The notes: generated from the sequence alone by a model not told the origin. A DNA stretch of 64,000 nucleotides from Pseudomonas morbosilactucae (GCF_023241715.1 NZ_JALQCW010000006.1:1-64000), one strand, 5' to 3'; counted from the first letter of the stretch, positions 35,653 to 46,435 are shown. Program-made: numbers and translations.

Positions 35653-37212
35653 CTAATCGAGCACCACTTCGAGGTCGAGGTGGCACAGCCTGCGATAAAT
35701 CTCTTCCTTGCGTTCACGCACGGCGTGGTTTTGCGGCAACAACTCACAGCAGCTATGCAGGAGGTGCAGCACATCCAGCGCCAGATCAGGCTCCCAGGCA
35801 TGCAAGCCCGAGTTCTGCAATTCTTGATCGAGGGTTTCGAGTTGGGTCTTGGCCAATTCGTACTTCTTGGCCAGGAAGCACAGGCGCGCCAGGCTGAACA
35901 GCCAGAAGAAACGCACCCGGCCACCATGGGCGGCCTGCAGGCCCTGCTTGAGAATCTGCACCGCGGCCTTCAGACCGTCCTTGCGCAGCACCGGCAGCAC
36001 CTCTTCCAGGGCCAGTTCCCAGGCCGGCTGGTTGGCCGAGGCCACTTCGACCTTGCGCGGCGCGCTGGCGCTTTGCAGGTGGGGCATGACGTTGGCGCTG
36101 ATCCAGGCCCGGGTGGCGGGGTCGGCAAAGGGGGCGCCATCGTGAAAGCGCAACTCCACCACCCCCGGCAGGCGTTGCAGCAACAGCGCAAAGTGAAACT
36201 CCACCTCGCGCATCGCCTGCTCGGCGTTCAGTTCCATCAGGCATTCCCAGACCATGCGCTGGCCGTCGAACCAGAACGGCGCCTTGGCCAGGCTGGCTTC
36301 AAGCTCCACCAACAGATCGGCGAACTGGCCGTTGTTGAAGCGCTCCTGGTACTGCTTCAGCTTGTCGGCCGGCAGCCCGCGCAGCACGGTGATCTGCTCG
36401 GCATTGCGCTCGGGGACTGCGTCGATGGGCAGCCACAGCATGGTGCGATTGACACGCAACGCACGCACATCGGACGCCTTCTGCCGCAGCCACCAGGCAC
36501 ACAGCGGGCGGGCGCTTTCCTGCAACGCCCGCAGGGCCTTGTGAGCTTCTTTCTCGTTGTCGATGGGCGCGCCCGGGGTGAACAGTTGCGTGGCCGCCTG
36601 CTTGACCTGGGCCACGGCCGCGCCCACCACACCGGGTTCGGGCTGATTGTCGGCGGCGCGCTGCACCATGCTCGACAAGCGCCGGCTGATGGGCAGCAAC
36701 AGCGGCGCGTCATCGCCCAGGTGTTCAGTCAGCGCTGCATCGAGGCCTTGCAGGCATTCCACCAGGCGGCGAAACAGCGGCAGCTGTTCCTTGATCGCCA
36801 CGTTCTCACCCAGGACCTGCTCCAGCCGGGGCACCAGCCAACTGATGGCGGCCGCCCGAGTTCGCGGTTTACCGGGATGAACCTCGGACCAGTGCTCGGC
36901 GCACAGGTGCTGCAACAGGCCGACGCCCGCCAACAGTCCAGGAAAGGATTCGCGCTGGAACAAGGCCCAGGTGAGCCAGGCCGCCACCCGTAAGTCCTTG
37001 GACTGGGTGCGCAGCAGCGCTTCACTGTTTTCGAGGATTTTCAGCCAGTCGATCTGCCCGCTTTCGTGCATTGACTGGGCTTTGTTCAGCTCGCTTTCCA
37101 GGGCTTCATATTCACTGGAGAACCGCACGTCCTCGCCGGCAAATCGCTCTTTGGAAATAGCGGTTTGGGCGATCTCGAGGTAATGCGCTGAGAGCTTGCT
37201 TGAGTAGGACAT
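35653..37212 (-). CDS. tssA: T6SS cap/baseplate-associated protein TssA
   Basis: 519 residues from the ATG at 37212 (MSYSSKLSAHYLEIAQ); the frame is open 19 codons further but without a better start. An ImpA N-terminal domain (DVRFSSEYEALESELNKAQS, DLRVAAWLTWALF..ESFPGLLAGVGLL) and a VasJ-like C-terminal half are present. First gene of the main operon. Upstream lie about 380 bases of control region. Confidence 0.92.
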   Translation of the reverse strand: MSYSSKLSAHYLEIAQTAISKERFAGEDVRFSSEYEALESELNKAQSMHESGQIDWLKILENSEALLRTQSKDLRVAAWLTWALFQRESFPGLLAGVGLLQHLCAEHWSEVHPGKPRTRAAAISWLVPRLEQVLGENVAIKEQLPLFRRLVECLQGLDAALTEHLGDDAPLLLPISRRLSSMVQRAADNQPEPGVVGAAVAQVKQAATQLFTPGAPIDNEKEAHKALRALQESARPLCAWWLRQKASDVRALRVNRTMLWLPIDAVPERNAEQITVLRGLPADKLKQYQERFNNGQFADLLVELEASLAKAPFWFDGQRMVWECLMELNAEQAMREVEFHFALLLQRLPGVVELRFHDGAPFADPATRAWISANVMPHLQSASAPRKVEVASANQPAWELALEEVLPVLRKDGLKAAVQILKQGLQAAHGGRVRFFWLFSLARLCFLAKKYELAKTQLETLDQELQNSGLHAWEPDLALDVLHLLHSCCELLPQNHAVRERKEEIYRRLCHLDLEVVLD

Positions 37213-37274
37213 CCATGACCTTCGACGGATTACGATCTCGACGCCGAGGGGGAATTCCGCCCACGGCACAGACC

Positions 37275-37318
37275 CAAGTGCAGCCGAAAAAACTCATCCC
37301 TTGAGTCATCTGCACTTG
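37275..37318. promoter_or_regulatory. nested inverted repeats upstream of tssA
   Basis: CAAGTGCAG (37275-37283) and CTGCACTTG (37310-37318) enclose ACTC/GAGT at 37292-37306. The array lies 60-100 bases before the tssA start, just downstream of a possible sigma-70 promoter. It could be an operator pair or a structured leader. Confidence 0.35.
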
Positions 37319-37332
37319 TTGAAAGTGCGGGC

Positions 37333-37361
37333 ATCGTAATCAGGCTGATAGCGCTTTGCAA
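37333..37361 (-). promoter_or_regulatory. possible sigma-70 promoter of the tssA operon
   Basis: On the minus strand TTGCAA (37361-37356) and TACGAT (37338-37333) are separated by 17 bases, each matching its consensus at four of six positions. A weaker sigma-54-like element lies further upstream at 37428-37443. The remaining DNA to the dehydrogenase gene is AT-rich and carries no gene. Confidence 0.3.
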
Positions 37362-37590
37362 TCATCCTTTACCATCAAAAAGCCATTAGTCAAAAAATAG
37401 ACGTCAAAAAAATGCTCGTAAAAATGCCGCAAGCCACAGGCCACGGGGCTGTCCGCAGCGTTGCGATGGGAGCGCCCGAACGCTTGAAAAACGGCCTGTT
37501 TACAGCCCTTCAGAGAACAGAAAATCGGCGGGCGACACAGCAGTCGCTGCGCACACCTGTCCACAATCTTGAAATGGGGCTGCCTGCCAG

Positions 37591-38609
37591 CTAGCGATAC
37601 AACACGCGTTCGCCAACTCGTCCGCGACCCGCGCGGGGGAGCGTTTTTCTGCCTGGGCGTGGGCGAAGACTTCGGTCAGGCGCGAGCTGATCTTCGACAA
37701 ATGAGCGGTGATGGTGCTCAGTTCCGCGCCCTGGTGCTTGAGTGAAACGTAGATCAGGCCGCCCGAGTTGATCACGTAGTCCGGTGCATAGAGGATGCCC
37801 CGCCGCTCCAGTTGGTCAGCCACATCCAGATGGGTCAGTTGGTTGTTCGCCGAACCGGCCACCGCCGAGCAGCGCAGTTGCGCCACGCTGTGGCTGTTGA
37901 GCACCGCGCCCAGGCCGCAAGGGGCAAAGATGTCGCACGGAGTGCTGAGCAACGAGTCATTGGCCACCGGATGGGCGCCCAGTTGCTCCATGGCCAGTTG
38001 CACCTTGCCGGGGTCGATGTCGCTCACCAGCAGCTCCGCGCCGGCGGCGTGCAATTGCTGGGCGAGGGCAAAACCGACATTGCCCAAGCCTTGCACCGCC
38101 ACGCGCAAGCCTTCCAGGTTGTCGCTGCCCAGGCGGGCCATGGCGGTGCTGCGAATGCCGGCGAACACCCCCATGGCCGCGTGGGGCGACGGGTCGCCAG
38201 CAGCACTGGTGCTGGTGACGTGCTGGGTCTGCTGGGCGATGCAATCCATGTCGGCAACCGAGGTGCCGCTGTCGATGGCGGTGATGAAGCGGCCGTCCAG
38301 TTGCTCGATGCAACGGCCAAAGGCCTCGAACAGCGCGGCGCGGTTTTCCACATGGGCCGGGCGAATGATCACCGCCTTGCCGCCGCCATGGGACAGGCCG
38401 GCCAGCGCCGCCTTGTAGCTCATGCCCTGGGCCAGGCGCACGGCATCCGCCACGGCACTTTCGTCGTCGGGGTAGGCCAGGTAACGGCAACCTCCCAGGG
38501 CGGGCCCCAGTCGGCTGTTATGGATGGCAATGACCGCCTTCAACCCGGTGATCGGGTCGACGCTCAAGTGCAGCGATTCAAGGCGAGTGCTTTGCATGAG
38601 AGCGAACAT
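37591..38609 (-). pseudogene. Glu/Leu/Phe/Val-type amino-acid dehydrogenase, frameshift near the end
   Basis: About 340 residues. The catalytic-lysine region is LSHGGGKAVI, the NAD-binding Rossmann motif is VQGLGNVGFALAQQL, and APDYVINSGGLIYV follows. It oxidatively deaminates branched or aromatic amino acids to 2-oxo acids. Near the end the frame reads RVADELANACC and overruns to 37500. One inserted base after GAGTTGGC would give the expected DELAERVLYR and a stop at 37591. The catalytic domain is unaffected, so activity may persist even if the shift is real. Start ATG at 38609 with GGGAG. Confidence 0.8.
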
Positions 38610-38792
38610 TGTCGGGCTCCCGAGTCACTTCTTGTAGTCGCCAGTATAGGCCTGCGCCTGAAAATTGCTGGAGCGCGCAAGAATAAGCAGCGCCGGTTTA
38701 CAGCCTTTGGGAAATAACCTGCTACCGACTATGTACAGCACTGGACGAACGCTTGAGACGAGGCTAAAACGAGGCATCCGTCGGAGGTTGAG

Positions 38793-39596
38793 ATGAACCC
38801 GCGCCAAGCTTTTTTCGCCTGCCTGCACCGCTCCCCGCCCGCCCTGTTCGAAGCCGCGCTGTGGATTGCCGCCGAGCACGACCCACAGGTCGTGCCAGGC
38901 CTGTTGCTCGAGGAAATGAAGGCGCTGCAGCAACGGGTGAGTGCCGGCTTGCCGCTGTTGCCGGTCAGCGAGCTGGGCCAACCCTTGCTGCGGCAGATGA
39001 ACGACCTGGGTTTCCAGCAGGACGAGCACCTGCCCCTACGCCCCCACGCTGCCTTGCTGGACAAGGTCCTGCAACGGCGCCGCGGGCAGCCACTGGCCCT
39101 CGGCCTGATTGCCCTGGAACTGGCACGCCGGCTGGAGATCCCCATGGTCGGGGTGAATTTCCCCGGGCACTTTCTGCTGCGGGTGCCCGGCGCCGATCAC
39201 CTGCTGGACCCTTGCGGCGGACGCCGCCTGTACCCCAACGATTGCCGGGAATTGCTGCAGCGCCAGTACGGTGCCAACTTCAAACTCTCGGCCGAGCACC
39301 TGGTGACCGCCGAACCACAGCAGATGCTTCAGCGCCTGTCACGCAACCTGCGCCAATTGCACCTGGCCTGCGATGACAACCTGGGAGCCCTGATCAATGC
39401 CGAGCGGGTGCTGGAGCTGGGCAATGGCAGCGCCGCCGACTACTTGGCCCGGGCCAGCCTGTACCAACGCCTGGAATGCCCCAACGCCGAACGTTTCGAC
39501 CTGGAGCATGCGCTGCTGCTCAGCGAGGACCCGATCCAGCGCTTGCGCCTGACCGAGCGCCTAGGGCACTTGCCACCCAGCACCATCGTGCACTGA
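38793..39596 (+). CDS. SirB1-type transglutaminase-like protein
   Basis: 267 residues. The N-terminal SirB1/transglutaminase-like region (LLDKVLQRRRGQPLALGLIALELARRLEIPMVGVNFPGHFLLRV) ends in DPCGG, and a TPR-like region of paired helices follows to the end. Homologues are widespread beside prmC or in isolation; the molecular role is unclear. Divergent from the dehydrogenase. Confidence 0.75.
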   Translation: MNPRQAFFACLHRSPPALFEAALWIAAEHDPQVVPGLLLEEMKALQQRVSAGLPLLPVSELGQPLLRQMNDLGFQQDEHLPLRPHAALLDKVLQRRRGQPLALGLIALELARRLEIPMVGVNFPGHFLLRVPGADHLLDPCGGRRLYPNDCRELLQRQYGANFKLSAEHLVTAEPQQMLQRLSRNLRQLHLACDDNLGALINAERVLELGNGSAADYLARASLYQRLECPNAERFDLEHALLLSEDPIQRLRLTERLGHLPPSTIVH

Positions 39597-39604
39597 ACCC
39601 GGAC

Positions 39605-39631
39605 GGCCCGGCGGCAGCACTGCCGCGGGCC
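39605..39631. terminator. hairpin between converging genes
   Basis: GGCCCG/CGGGCC and CGGCA/TGCCG stems with one bulged base and a four-base loop lie exactly between the SirB1 and maiA stop codons. There is no T run, so termination efficiency is uncertain. Confidence 0.4.
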
Positions 39632-40267
39632 TCAGGGGGTGTCGGGCTGATGAGCCGGATGGGCCGCCTTGAACGCCGGGTGTTCGGCCGCCAGGGCGGC
39701 CACCCGGAGAATCCGTGGATAACTCGCCAAGGGCACCTTGAAGCGCTCGGCGGCGTACAGCTGCGGAATCAGGAACACATCCGCCAACCCCGGCTGCTCG
39801 CCAAAGCAGAAGCCCCGATCGCCGATCAATTGCTCCACGGCTCCCAGCCCCTGGCTGATCCAATGGTCGATCCACACCTGCACTTGCCCGTCATCGTGGC
39901 CCCAGTCACGCAGCAGGTTCTGGGTACTGGAGTTGTGCAGCGGATGGATATCGCAACCGATCACCGCCGCCACCGCCCGTTCATGGGCGCGGCTGAGCAG
40001 GTCACGGGAGAGCAACGGCACCTGTGGATAACATTCCTCCAGGTATTCGATGATCGCCAGGGACTGGATCAGCACCGCCCCCTCGTCGGTACGCAAGGCC
40101 GGCACCCGGCCCTGAGGATTGATGCGCAGGTACTCCGGCTGCCGATTGGCACCGCCCTTGGGCACCAGCAGGTTGACCGGCACCGCCTGGAAATCCAGGC
40201 CCTTGAGGGCCAGGGCCAGGCGCACCCGGTACGACGCGGTCGAGCGGTAGTAGGTATAGAGCTCCAT
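39632..40267 (-). CDS. maiA: maleylacetoacetate isomerase
   Basis: 211 residues from the ATG at 40267 (MELYTYYRSTASYRVRLALALKGL). The glutathione-S-transferase fold has the catalytic STASYRVR motif (zeta class SS.C/STAS) and NPQGRVPAL. It converts 4-maleylacetoacetate to 4-fumarylacetoacetate with glutathione. Third gene of the hmgA-fahA-maiA operon, 11 bases after fahA. Confidence 0.93.
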   Translation of the reverse strand: MELYTYYRSTASYRVRLALALKGLDFQAVPVNLLVPKGGANRQPEYLRINPQGRVPALRTDEGAVLIQSLAIIEYLEECYPQVPLLSRDLLSRAHERAVAAVIGCDIHPLHNSSTQNLLRDWGHDDGQVQVWIDHWISQGLGAVEQLIGDRGFCFGEQPGLADVFLIPQLYAAERFKVPLASYPRILRVAALAAEHPAFKAAHPAHQPDTP

Positions 40268-40278
40268 GGCACGACCTC

Positions 40279-41583
40279 TTAACGGGCAGGCACGACTTTG
40301 CCGCGGCATTCGCCGAAGCCGATGGAGGCAAAACCTTCACGGCGGCAGCGCCCGCGCAAGATGATTTCGTCGCCGTTTTCAAGGAATTTGCGCACTTCTC
40401 CGGACGCCAGTTCGATGGGCTTTTTACCGCCCTCGGTGATTTCCAGCAGGCTGCCGAACTGCCCTTCTTGCGGCCCGGACAAGGTGCCCGAACCGAACAG
40501 GTCACCGGCCTGCAACTGGCAACCGTTGACGCTGTGGTGGGCGACCATTTGCGCCACGGTCCAGTACATGTGCTGGGTGTTGCTCAGGGTCAGGCGCTGG
40601 GGGGCCAGGCCCTGCTCAGCCATGGCCTCGGTCAGCAGCAGCACCTCCAGCTCGATATCGAAGCCGCCGCCCGCCTGGTCGCGCGGGTCCAGCAGATACG
40701 GCAGCGGCTGCGGGTCGCCTTGCGGGCGTGCCGGCTGGGCACGGCGGAACGGCTCCAGGGCTTCGGCGGTCACCACCCAGGGCGAGATGCTGGTGATAAA
40801 GCTTTTCGACAGGAACGGCCCCAACGGCTGGTATTCCCAGGCCTGGATGTCCCGCGCCGACCAGTCATTGAGCAGGCAGAAACCGGCGATATGCTCAGCG
40901 GCTTCGCTAATGGCGATCGGCTCGCCCATCTCGTTGCCCTGGCCGATCCAGATCCCCAGTTCCAGCTCATAGTCCAGGCGTGCGCAGGGGCCGAAAACCG
41001 GCTCGCTCTGCCCGGCCGGCAGGGTCTGGCCCTTGGGACGGCGGACCTCGGTGCCCGACGCACGGACGGTCGACGCGCGGCCGTGATAACCGATGGGCAC
41101 ATGCTTGTAGTTCGGCAGCAGCGGGTTGTCCGGACGGAACAGTTTGCCGACGTTTTGCGCGTGCTCGATGCCGACGTAAAAGTCGGTGTAGTCGCTGATG
41201 CGGGCCGGCAGGTGCAGTTGGCAATCCGCCGCCAAGGGCAACAGTCTGGCCCCCAGGGCTTCCATTTTTCCGCGCAGGCTGCCGCCTTCGCCGAGCAGTT
41301 CCAGCAGCCGTTCACGCAGGGCGACCCGGGCCCCACGGCCCAACTCGAAGAAAGCGTTAAGTTGCCCACCACGGGTGGCTTCCACTGCGGTACGGGCCGC
41401 GCCGTCGAACAGGCCGGCGTCCAGGGCCGCCTCCAAGTCAAGAATATGCTCACCAATGGCGACGCCACTGCGGGCCGCCGAACCCGGGGTGCTGAACACC
41501 CCCAGCGGCAGGTTTTGCAGGGGGAAATCGGCATGACCGTTGGCGGAGGCAACCCAACTGCGGGTCAAGGATGGCTGATTCAT
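40279..41583 (-). CDS. fahA: fumarylacetoacetase
   Basis: 434 residues. NLPLGVFST, DYTDFYVGIEHAQNVGKLFRPDNPLLPNYKHVPIGYHGRAS, LDYELELGIWIG and LLNDWSARDIQAWEYQPLGPF contain the metal-binding acids and catalytic His of the family. It hydrolyses fumarylacetoacetate to fumarate and acetoacetate, the last step of tyrosine breakdown. It starts four bases after hmgA stops. Confidence 0.96.
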   Translation of the reverse strand: MNQPSLTRSWVASANGHADFPLQNLPLGVFSTPGSAARSGVAIGEHILDLEAALDAGLFDGAARTAVEATRGGQLNAFFELGRGARVALRERLLELLGEGGSLRGKMEALGARLLPLAADCQLHLPARISDYTDFYVGIEHAQNVGKLFRPDNPLLPNYKHVPIGYHGRASTVRASGTEVRRPKGQTLPAGQSEPVFGPCARLDYELELGIWIGQGNEMGEPIAISEAAEHIAGFCLLNDWSARDIQAWEYQPLGPFLSKSFITSISPWVVTAEALEPFRRAQPARPQGDPQPLPYLLDPRDQAGGGFDIELEVLLLTEAMAEQGLAPQRLTLSNTQHMYWTVAQMVAHHSVNGCQLQAGDLFGSGTLSGPQEGQFGSLLEITEGGKKPIELASGEVRKFLENGDEIILRGRCRREGFASIGFGECRGKVVPAR

Positions 41584-41586
41584 GGG

Positions 41587-42891
41587 TTATCTCCGATTCG
41601 GGTTGAAGGAGCTGGGTAGCGTGGCCCAGCAGGCGTCGTAGTTGTTCTGCAATTGCGGGCAGGCCAGGGCGAACTGGCTGGGGCGCAACACCTGGCTGGT
41701 CTCGAACATGAACGCCATGGTGTTGTCGATCTTGGCCGGCTGCAGTTCGGCGTTGATGGCCTTGCTGCAGGTTTCGCCATCGGGCCCGTGGGCACTCATG
41801 CAACTGTGCAGCGACGCGCCGCCGGGCAGGAAGCCTTCGGCCTTGGCGTCGTAGGCCCCCTGGATCAGCCCCATGTATTCGTTCATCAGGTTGCGGTGGA
41901 ACCATGGCGGCCGAAAGGTGTTCTCAGCCACCATCCAGCGCGGTGGGAAAATCACGAAGTCGAGGTTGGCCAGGCCGTGCACGCTGGTGGGCGAGGTCAA
42001 CACCGTGAAGATCGACGGGTCCGGGTGATCGAAGCTGACAGTGCCAAGGGTGTTGAAACGCCGCAGGTCATATTTGTAGGGCACGTTATTGCCGTGCCAG
42101 GCCACCACGTTGAGCGGCGAATGGTCCAGCTCGCAGCCCCAGAGTTCGCCCAGGAACTTCTGTACCAAGGGCGTGGGCTGCTGGAGGTCTTCGTAATGGG
42201 CCACCGGGGTCAGGAAGTCCCGCGGGTTGGCCAGGCCGTTGCTGCCGATGGGCCCCAGGTCCGGCAGGCGCAAGGGCGCGCCATGGTTTTCGGCAACGTA
42301 ACCACGCGCCTGGGGGTCCAGCAATTCGACGCGAAATTTCAGGCCACGGGGCAAGACTGCGATTTCCAGGGGCTCAATATCCAGCACCCCCAATTCGGTG
42401 GCGATGCGCAGCCGCCCCAACTCCGGCACCAGCAGCAGCTCGCCGTCGGCGTTGAAGAACACCCGTTCCATGGAGCGGTTGGCGCCATAGTGATAGAGGC
42501 TGATACCCGCCGGTTTCTGCGCCGCCGAGTTGGCCGCCATGCTCACCAGGCCCTCGATGAAATCGGTCGGCTCAGCGGGAATGGTCAACGGGTTCCAGCG
42601 CAGGCGATTGGGCGTCACCTCGCCCAGGGGCCCACCCGCCAATTGACGTTCAAGTTTGGTAAAGGACGGGTGGTTGGCCGAAGGCAGGATACGGTACATC
42701 CAGGTGCGCCGGGCTTCGCTGCGGGCCATGGTGAAGGCGGTGCCGGAGAACAGTTCGGTGTACAGACCGTAGGGGGCCTTTTGCGGGGAGTTCTGGCCAA
42801 CTGGCAAGGCGCCTGGCAGGGCCTCGCTGGAAAATTCATTACCAAAACCCGACTGATAGGCGAGCACCGTCGCCGTGGAATCGAGATTCAT
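41587..42891 (-). CDS. hmgA: homogentisate 1,2-dioxygenase
   Basis: 434 residues from the ATG at 42891 ([30 protein letters not shown]). The iron-binding His/Glu set sits in [32 protein letters not shown] and [12 protein letters not shown]. It opens the ring of homogentisate to maleylacetoacetate. First gene of the catabolic operon, read away from the divergent regulator hmgR. Confidence 0.96.
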   Translation of the reverse strand: MNLDSTATVLAYQSGFGNEFSSEALPGALPVGQNSPQKAPYGLYTELFSGTAFTMARSEARRTWMYRILPSANHPSFTKLERQLAGGPLGEVTPNRLRWNPLTIPAEPTDFIEGLVSMAANSAAQKPAGISLYHYGANRSMERVFFNADGELLLVPELGRLRIATELGVLDIEPLEIAVLPRGLKFRVELLDPQARGYVAENHGAPLRLPDLGPIGSNGLANPRDFLTPVAHYEDLQQPTPLVQKFLGELWGCELDHSPLNVVAWHGNNVPYKYDLRRFNTLGTVSFDHPDPSIFTVLTSPTSVHGLANLDFVIFPPRWMVAENTFRPPWFHRNLMNEYMGLIQGAYDAKAEGFLPGGASLHSCMSAHGPDGETCSKAINAELQPAKIDNTMAFMFETSQVLRPSQFALACPQLQNNYDACWATLPSSFNPNRR

Positions 42892-42969
42892 GGAGCCTCC
42901 TATGCAGGGAGCAGGCGGTGGCCGACGACTCCGTTGTGAGAGTGCTCGGCACGCCAGGTTTATTTTTAT

Positions 42970-42984
42970 CGTAATTGAATTACG
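42970..42984. promoter_or_regulatory. candidate HmgR operator
   Basis: CGTAATTGAATTACG is a perfect 15-base palindrome in the hmgA-hmgR intergenic region. A second partial copy of the left half (CGTAATTTGATTG) follows from 42990. HmgR of P. putida is known to repress through a palindrome in this position, released by homogentisate. Confidence 0.7.
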
Positions 42985-43057
42985 CACAACGTAATTTGAT
43001 TGCCGAATAGCGTCAAGCTATAAAGACCGCCATTCGTCCCGGGATCACAGCACCACC

Positions 43058-43849
43058 ATGGAAAAGCCCCGCAGCACCAGCGACAGCTCCGGCAAACAGA
43101 AAGTCCGCTCGGCGGAGGTCGGTACGGACATCCTCAAGGCCCTGGCCGAACTGTCGCCGTCCACTTCCCTGTCGCGCCTGGCCGAACATGTGCAGATGCC
43201 GGCCAGCAAGGTCCACCGCTACCTGCAAGCCTTGATCGCCAGTGGCTTCGCCGAGCAGAACAGCGCCACCAACCACTATGGCCTGGGCCGCGAAGCCCTG
43301 CGGGTGGGCCTGGCCGCCTTGAACAGCATGGACGTGTTGAAAGTCAGCGCCCTGCCCTTGGCCGAGCTGCGCGACGAGCTGAATGAAACCTGCTTCCTCG
43401 CAGTCTGGGGCAATCAGGGCGCGACCGTGGTGCACATCGAACCGGCCGTGCGGGCGGTGACCGTGGTCACCCAGTTGGGCTCGGTCCTGCCCCTGCTCAG
43501 TTCGTCCACCGGCCTGGTGTTTGGTGCTTACCTGCCTGCCCGGGAAACCCTCGAACTGCGCCAGCAGGAACTGCAAACCAACAGCGCCCATGCACTGTCC
43601 GATGAGGGCGAGTACGCCGAGCTCGGCGAACAGATCCGCGCCCGCGGCCTGCACCATGTGCATGGTTTGCTGATGCCGGGGGTCGATGCCTTGTCGGCGC
43701 CGGTGTTCGATGCCACCGGCAAGATCGCCGCCGTGCTCACGGTGGTGGGACCTGCCTCGCTGTTCCACGCCGATGAACATGGCCCGGCGGCCCAGCGTCT
43801 GCTGACGGCGAGCCAGGCCGTGAGCTGGCGCATGGGTTACCAACCCTGA
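43058..43849 (+). CDS. hmgR: IclR-family repressor of the homogentisate operon
   Basis: 263 residues. Winged helix-turn-helix (VGTDILKALAELSPSTSLSRLAEHVQMPASKVHRYLQALIASG, about 25-70) followed by the IclR effector-binding domain. Its position divergent to hmgA identifies it as HmgR, which senses homogentisate. Confidence 0.9.
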   Translation: MEKPRSTSDSSGKQKVRSAEVGTDILKALAELSPSTSLSRLAEHVQMPASKVHRYLQALIASGFAEQNSATNHYGLGREALRVGLAALNSMDVLKVSALPLAELRDELNETCFLAVWGNQGATVVHIEPAVRAVTVVTQLGSVLPLLSSSTGLVFGAYLPARETLELRQQELQTNSAHALSDEGEYAELGEQIRARGLHHVHGLLMPGVDALSAPVFDATGKIAAVLTVVGPASLFHADEHGPAAQRLLTASQAVSWRMGYQP

Positions 43850-43870
43850 GTACCGGGTGACGGCCCTCGC

Positions 43871-46435
43871 TCAGCCCATCAACCCCAGGGACTTGGCCCG
43901 AGCCACAGCCTGGGTGCGCCGCTCCACCCCCAGCTTGCTGTGAATACGCCGGGCGTGGGTCTTGACCGTGTGCAGGGATATAAACAACTGCTCGGCAATC
44001 TGCAGGTTGGAACTGCCCTGGGCGATCAACTGCAGGACTTCCAGTTCACGCAGGCTCAACGGGTTGGCCCCGGCGTCGGCTTGAGGGCCTGGCAAGCCGA
44101 ACTCAGGGGATTCAAGGCCCTCCAGCGTCTGCAACAGCTTCGGTTGCCGCAGGCGCAGGTCCAGCAGCGCCTGGGGTAAATGGCAACGCTGCACCAGTTG
44201 CAACCCGGCCTCCAGGGCCTGGGCAGACACGCGCCGGTCGCCTTGCAGATATGCGACCTCGGCCAAGGCCAGTTGCAACTCGGTCTCCAGCCCTGACATG
44301 CCATGGCAGCGGGCCCACTCCACCCTCCCCTGCAAGGTCGCCATCGCGGCCGGCGCCTGCCCCAAATAGACTTCGGCCAGCACCAGCAGGTATTCAATCC
44401 GCGGGATCAGCTCCAGCGTCGCCGGGGGCGCCTGCACGGCCTGCGGGCCACGGTAGTGCCGCAAGACTCGGCTCAAGGCTTCGAGGGCCAATTCCGGTCG
44501 GCCCTGCTGGAGCCAGAAATGACTGCTGACCTGCAACAACACCCCGCGGTACACGGTGTCTGGAATCTGCCGTTGCTGCATCAGGCGTTCGGCATCGCGC
44601 AGGCGCACAAAGGCCTGGGCGTAATCGCGCTGGTTGGCAGCCAACTGCGCCTGCCCAAGAAAGCCGTACAACGCGCGTTTGTCATGGCTCAGCAGGCAGT
44701 CTTCCAGGCCCACCTGAAAGTAACCCGCCGCCTCGCTCTCACGTCCCTGACGCAACGCCAGGTGCCCTCGACGCAGGGCTATGCGCCCCAACAGCGGCGT
44801 GGCCGGCACCGGCTGTCGGGCCAGAAGTTCGGCCACGTCGTCGAGCAGGGCCTGCGCCCGGTGGGGCGCCCCACGCTGCTCCAGCAGTTGCCCATGATCC
44901 AACTCCAGCAAGGCCTCAAACAGCAACGAGTCCTGGGCCCGCGCCAGGCACAGCGCCTCACGGTTCAGGCCTTGGGCCACGTCCAATTCACCCTTGAGCA
45001 GGGCCTGCTGGGTCAGCCCGGACAGGCACAACAAACGGGTCGGCCAGGCACTGTCGGCCAGCACGCACAGCGCCTGGAGAAAATGCTCACGGGCTGGCTC
45101 CATCTGGCCTTGCAGATGCAATAGCCAGCCTTGCTGGGCTTGCCAGCGCGCCAGCAGCTGGCGTTGCAGATCGGCCGAAGGCTGCGGCGCAAAACGCGCC
45201 ATGTGCTCGATGCACTGTTGCGCCTGGGCGAAGCGCCCGGCAAACAACAACGCCGCCGTCACCAGCCCCACCAGATGCGGGCTGCCCACCAGCAACTCGG
45301 CCCCATGCTGCTCATACAGGCGCAACAGCAGCACCAGGTTCTGCTGCTGGAACAGCGACTCGAAGCTGAAGTGCTGCAACAGGCTGACCGCCACTTCATA
45401 TTCATGGGCCAGCAAGGCTTGCTCGAACGCCGCCTGCCAGTCCTGCTCGGCGGTGAACCACTGGCAGGCCCGCCGATGCCAGGAACGCCCTGCCGGCCAA
45501 GGCTCGTCGCGCATCAAGCGGGCCAGCGGAGTAAAGACTTGCAGCCATTCGGACGAGCCCTGCCAGGGCTCGATAAAGCAACCTTGCTCCTGCAGCGTGC
45601 GCAGGTACTGAGCGCCTTCCCCGGCCCCGAACAAGTGCTCGCACAGCGCAGGATTGAAGCGCGGCAAGTGCGCCAGTACCTGCCAGGTTTCCGCCAACTC
45701 CGGCGCCAGCACGCCGAACAGTTCGTGTTCCAGGTACTCCAGCAAAGTATTGGGCCGCCCCGGCTTGCAGGGCGTCGCCACCCACTCGCTGCCTTCGAGC
45801 AGGGCAATGCGCACCCCGGCGCACCAGCCGGCACTGCGTTGCAGAATCCGGCTGGCGGTCTGTGCGCCCAGGGGTTGGGGCAACTGCTGCAACAACTGTT
45901 GGATATCCTCCAGGCCAAAGGCCAGGGTCGGGCCGTCGCACTCGTACAACTCATCGTCGAGCAACAGGCGCGGCCAATTGCATTGAGGCCGCCGCCGGGT
46001 GCCCAGCCACCAGCTCAGGGCCGGGTTATCCACCGCCAGCAGGCGATCGAGCATCAGGTCCAGTTCCGGCGCCGCGACCCGGCAATAGTCATCGAGGCAC
46101 AGCCAAGTCGGCGCCTGACGTTGTGCCAGGTGATCCAGCAGCGCTCGCTCATCGCCTTCCGCCAGGCCCAGGGCAGCGGCCAGTTGCGCGCAGAAATCCT
46201 CGGGGCTGCGCGGCATGCCGCACAGGGACAACCAACAGATGTGGATCGACGCCGGCGCCTGGGACAGGCACTCGACCAGCAGCGCAGTCTTGCCACTTCC
46301 GGGTGGTGCGCACAGCACCTTGACCCGGGCCGTGGAGGCCAGCAAGGGCGTGCTCAAGCGAGGGCGGGACAGATGGTGAGCGGACAAGCGAGGCATGAAT
46401 CCAGGACGGTCCAGACGGTGACTCATGGCGGTCAT
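43871..46435 (-). CDS. MalT-like LuxR-family transcriptional regulator
   Basis: 854 residues. An N-terminal ATPase with Walker [18 protein letters not shown] (about 35-50) and a Walker-B-like LCLDDY is followed by a long TPR-like helical region. The C-terminal LuxR helix-turn-helix is [52 protein letters not shown]. Large regulators of this kind usually act on adjacent catabolic or envelope genes. The DUF1329/DUF1302 pair upstream in the same direction is the likely target. Confidence 0.85.
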   Translation of the reverse strand: MTAMSHRLDRPGFMPRLSAHHLSRPRLSTPLLASTARVKVLCAPPGSGKTALLVECLSQAPASIHICWLSLCGMPRSPEDFCAQLAAALGLAEGDERALLDHLAQRQAPTWLCLDDYCRVAAPELDLMLDRLLAVDNPALSWWLGTRRRPQCNWPRLLLDDELYECDGPTLAFGLEDIQQLLQQLPQPLGAQTASRILQRSAGWCAGVRIALLEGSEWVATPCKPGRPNTLLEYLEHELFGVLAPELAETWQVLAHLPRFNPALCEHLFGAGEGAQYLRTLQEQGCFIEPWQGSSEWLQVFTPLARLMRDEPWPAGRSWHRRACQWFTAEQDWQAAFEQALLAHEYEVAVSLLQHFSFESLFQQQNLVLLLRLYEQHGAELLVGSPHLVGLVTAALLFAGRFAQAQQCIEHMARFAPQPSADLQRQLLARWQAQQGWLLHLQGQMEPAREHFLQALCVLADSAWPTRLLCLSGLTQQALLKGELDVAQGLNREALCLARAQDSLLFEALLELDHGQLLEQRGAPHRAQALLDDVAELLARQPVPATPLLGRIALRRGHLALRQGRESEAAGYFQVGLEDCLLSHDKRALYGFLGQAQLAANQRDYAQAFVRLRDAERLMQQRQIPDTVYRGVLLQVSSHFWLQQGRPELALEALSRVLRHYRGPQAVQAPPATLELIPRIEYLLVLAEVYLGQAPAAMATLQGRVEWARCHGMSGLETELQLALAEVAYLQGDRRVSAQALEAGLQLVQRCHLPQALLDLRLRQPKLLQTLEGLESPEFGLPGPQADAGANPLSLRELEVLQLIAQGSSNLQIAEQLFISLHTVKTHARRIHSKLGVERRTQAVARAKSLGLMG

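Noticed and set aside
33671..35656. 661-codon plus-strand frame
   Set aside because: Mirror of tssC/tssB, which are unmistakable on the minus strand.
37428..37443. sigma-54-like element CGCAAGCCACAGGCCA (reverse strand) upstream of tssA
   Set aside because: GG and GC spacing is correct, but several fixed bases differ and it would give a leader of about 200 bases; mentioned only as an alternative.
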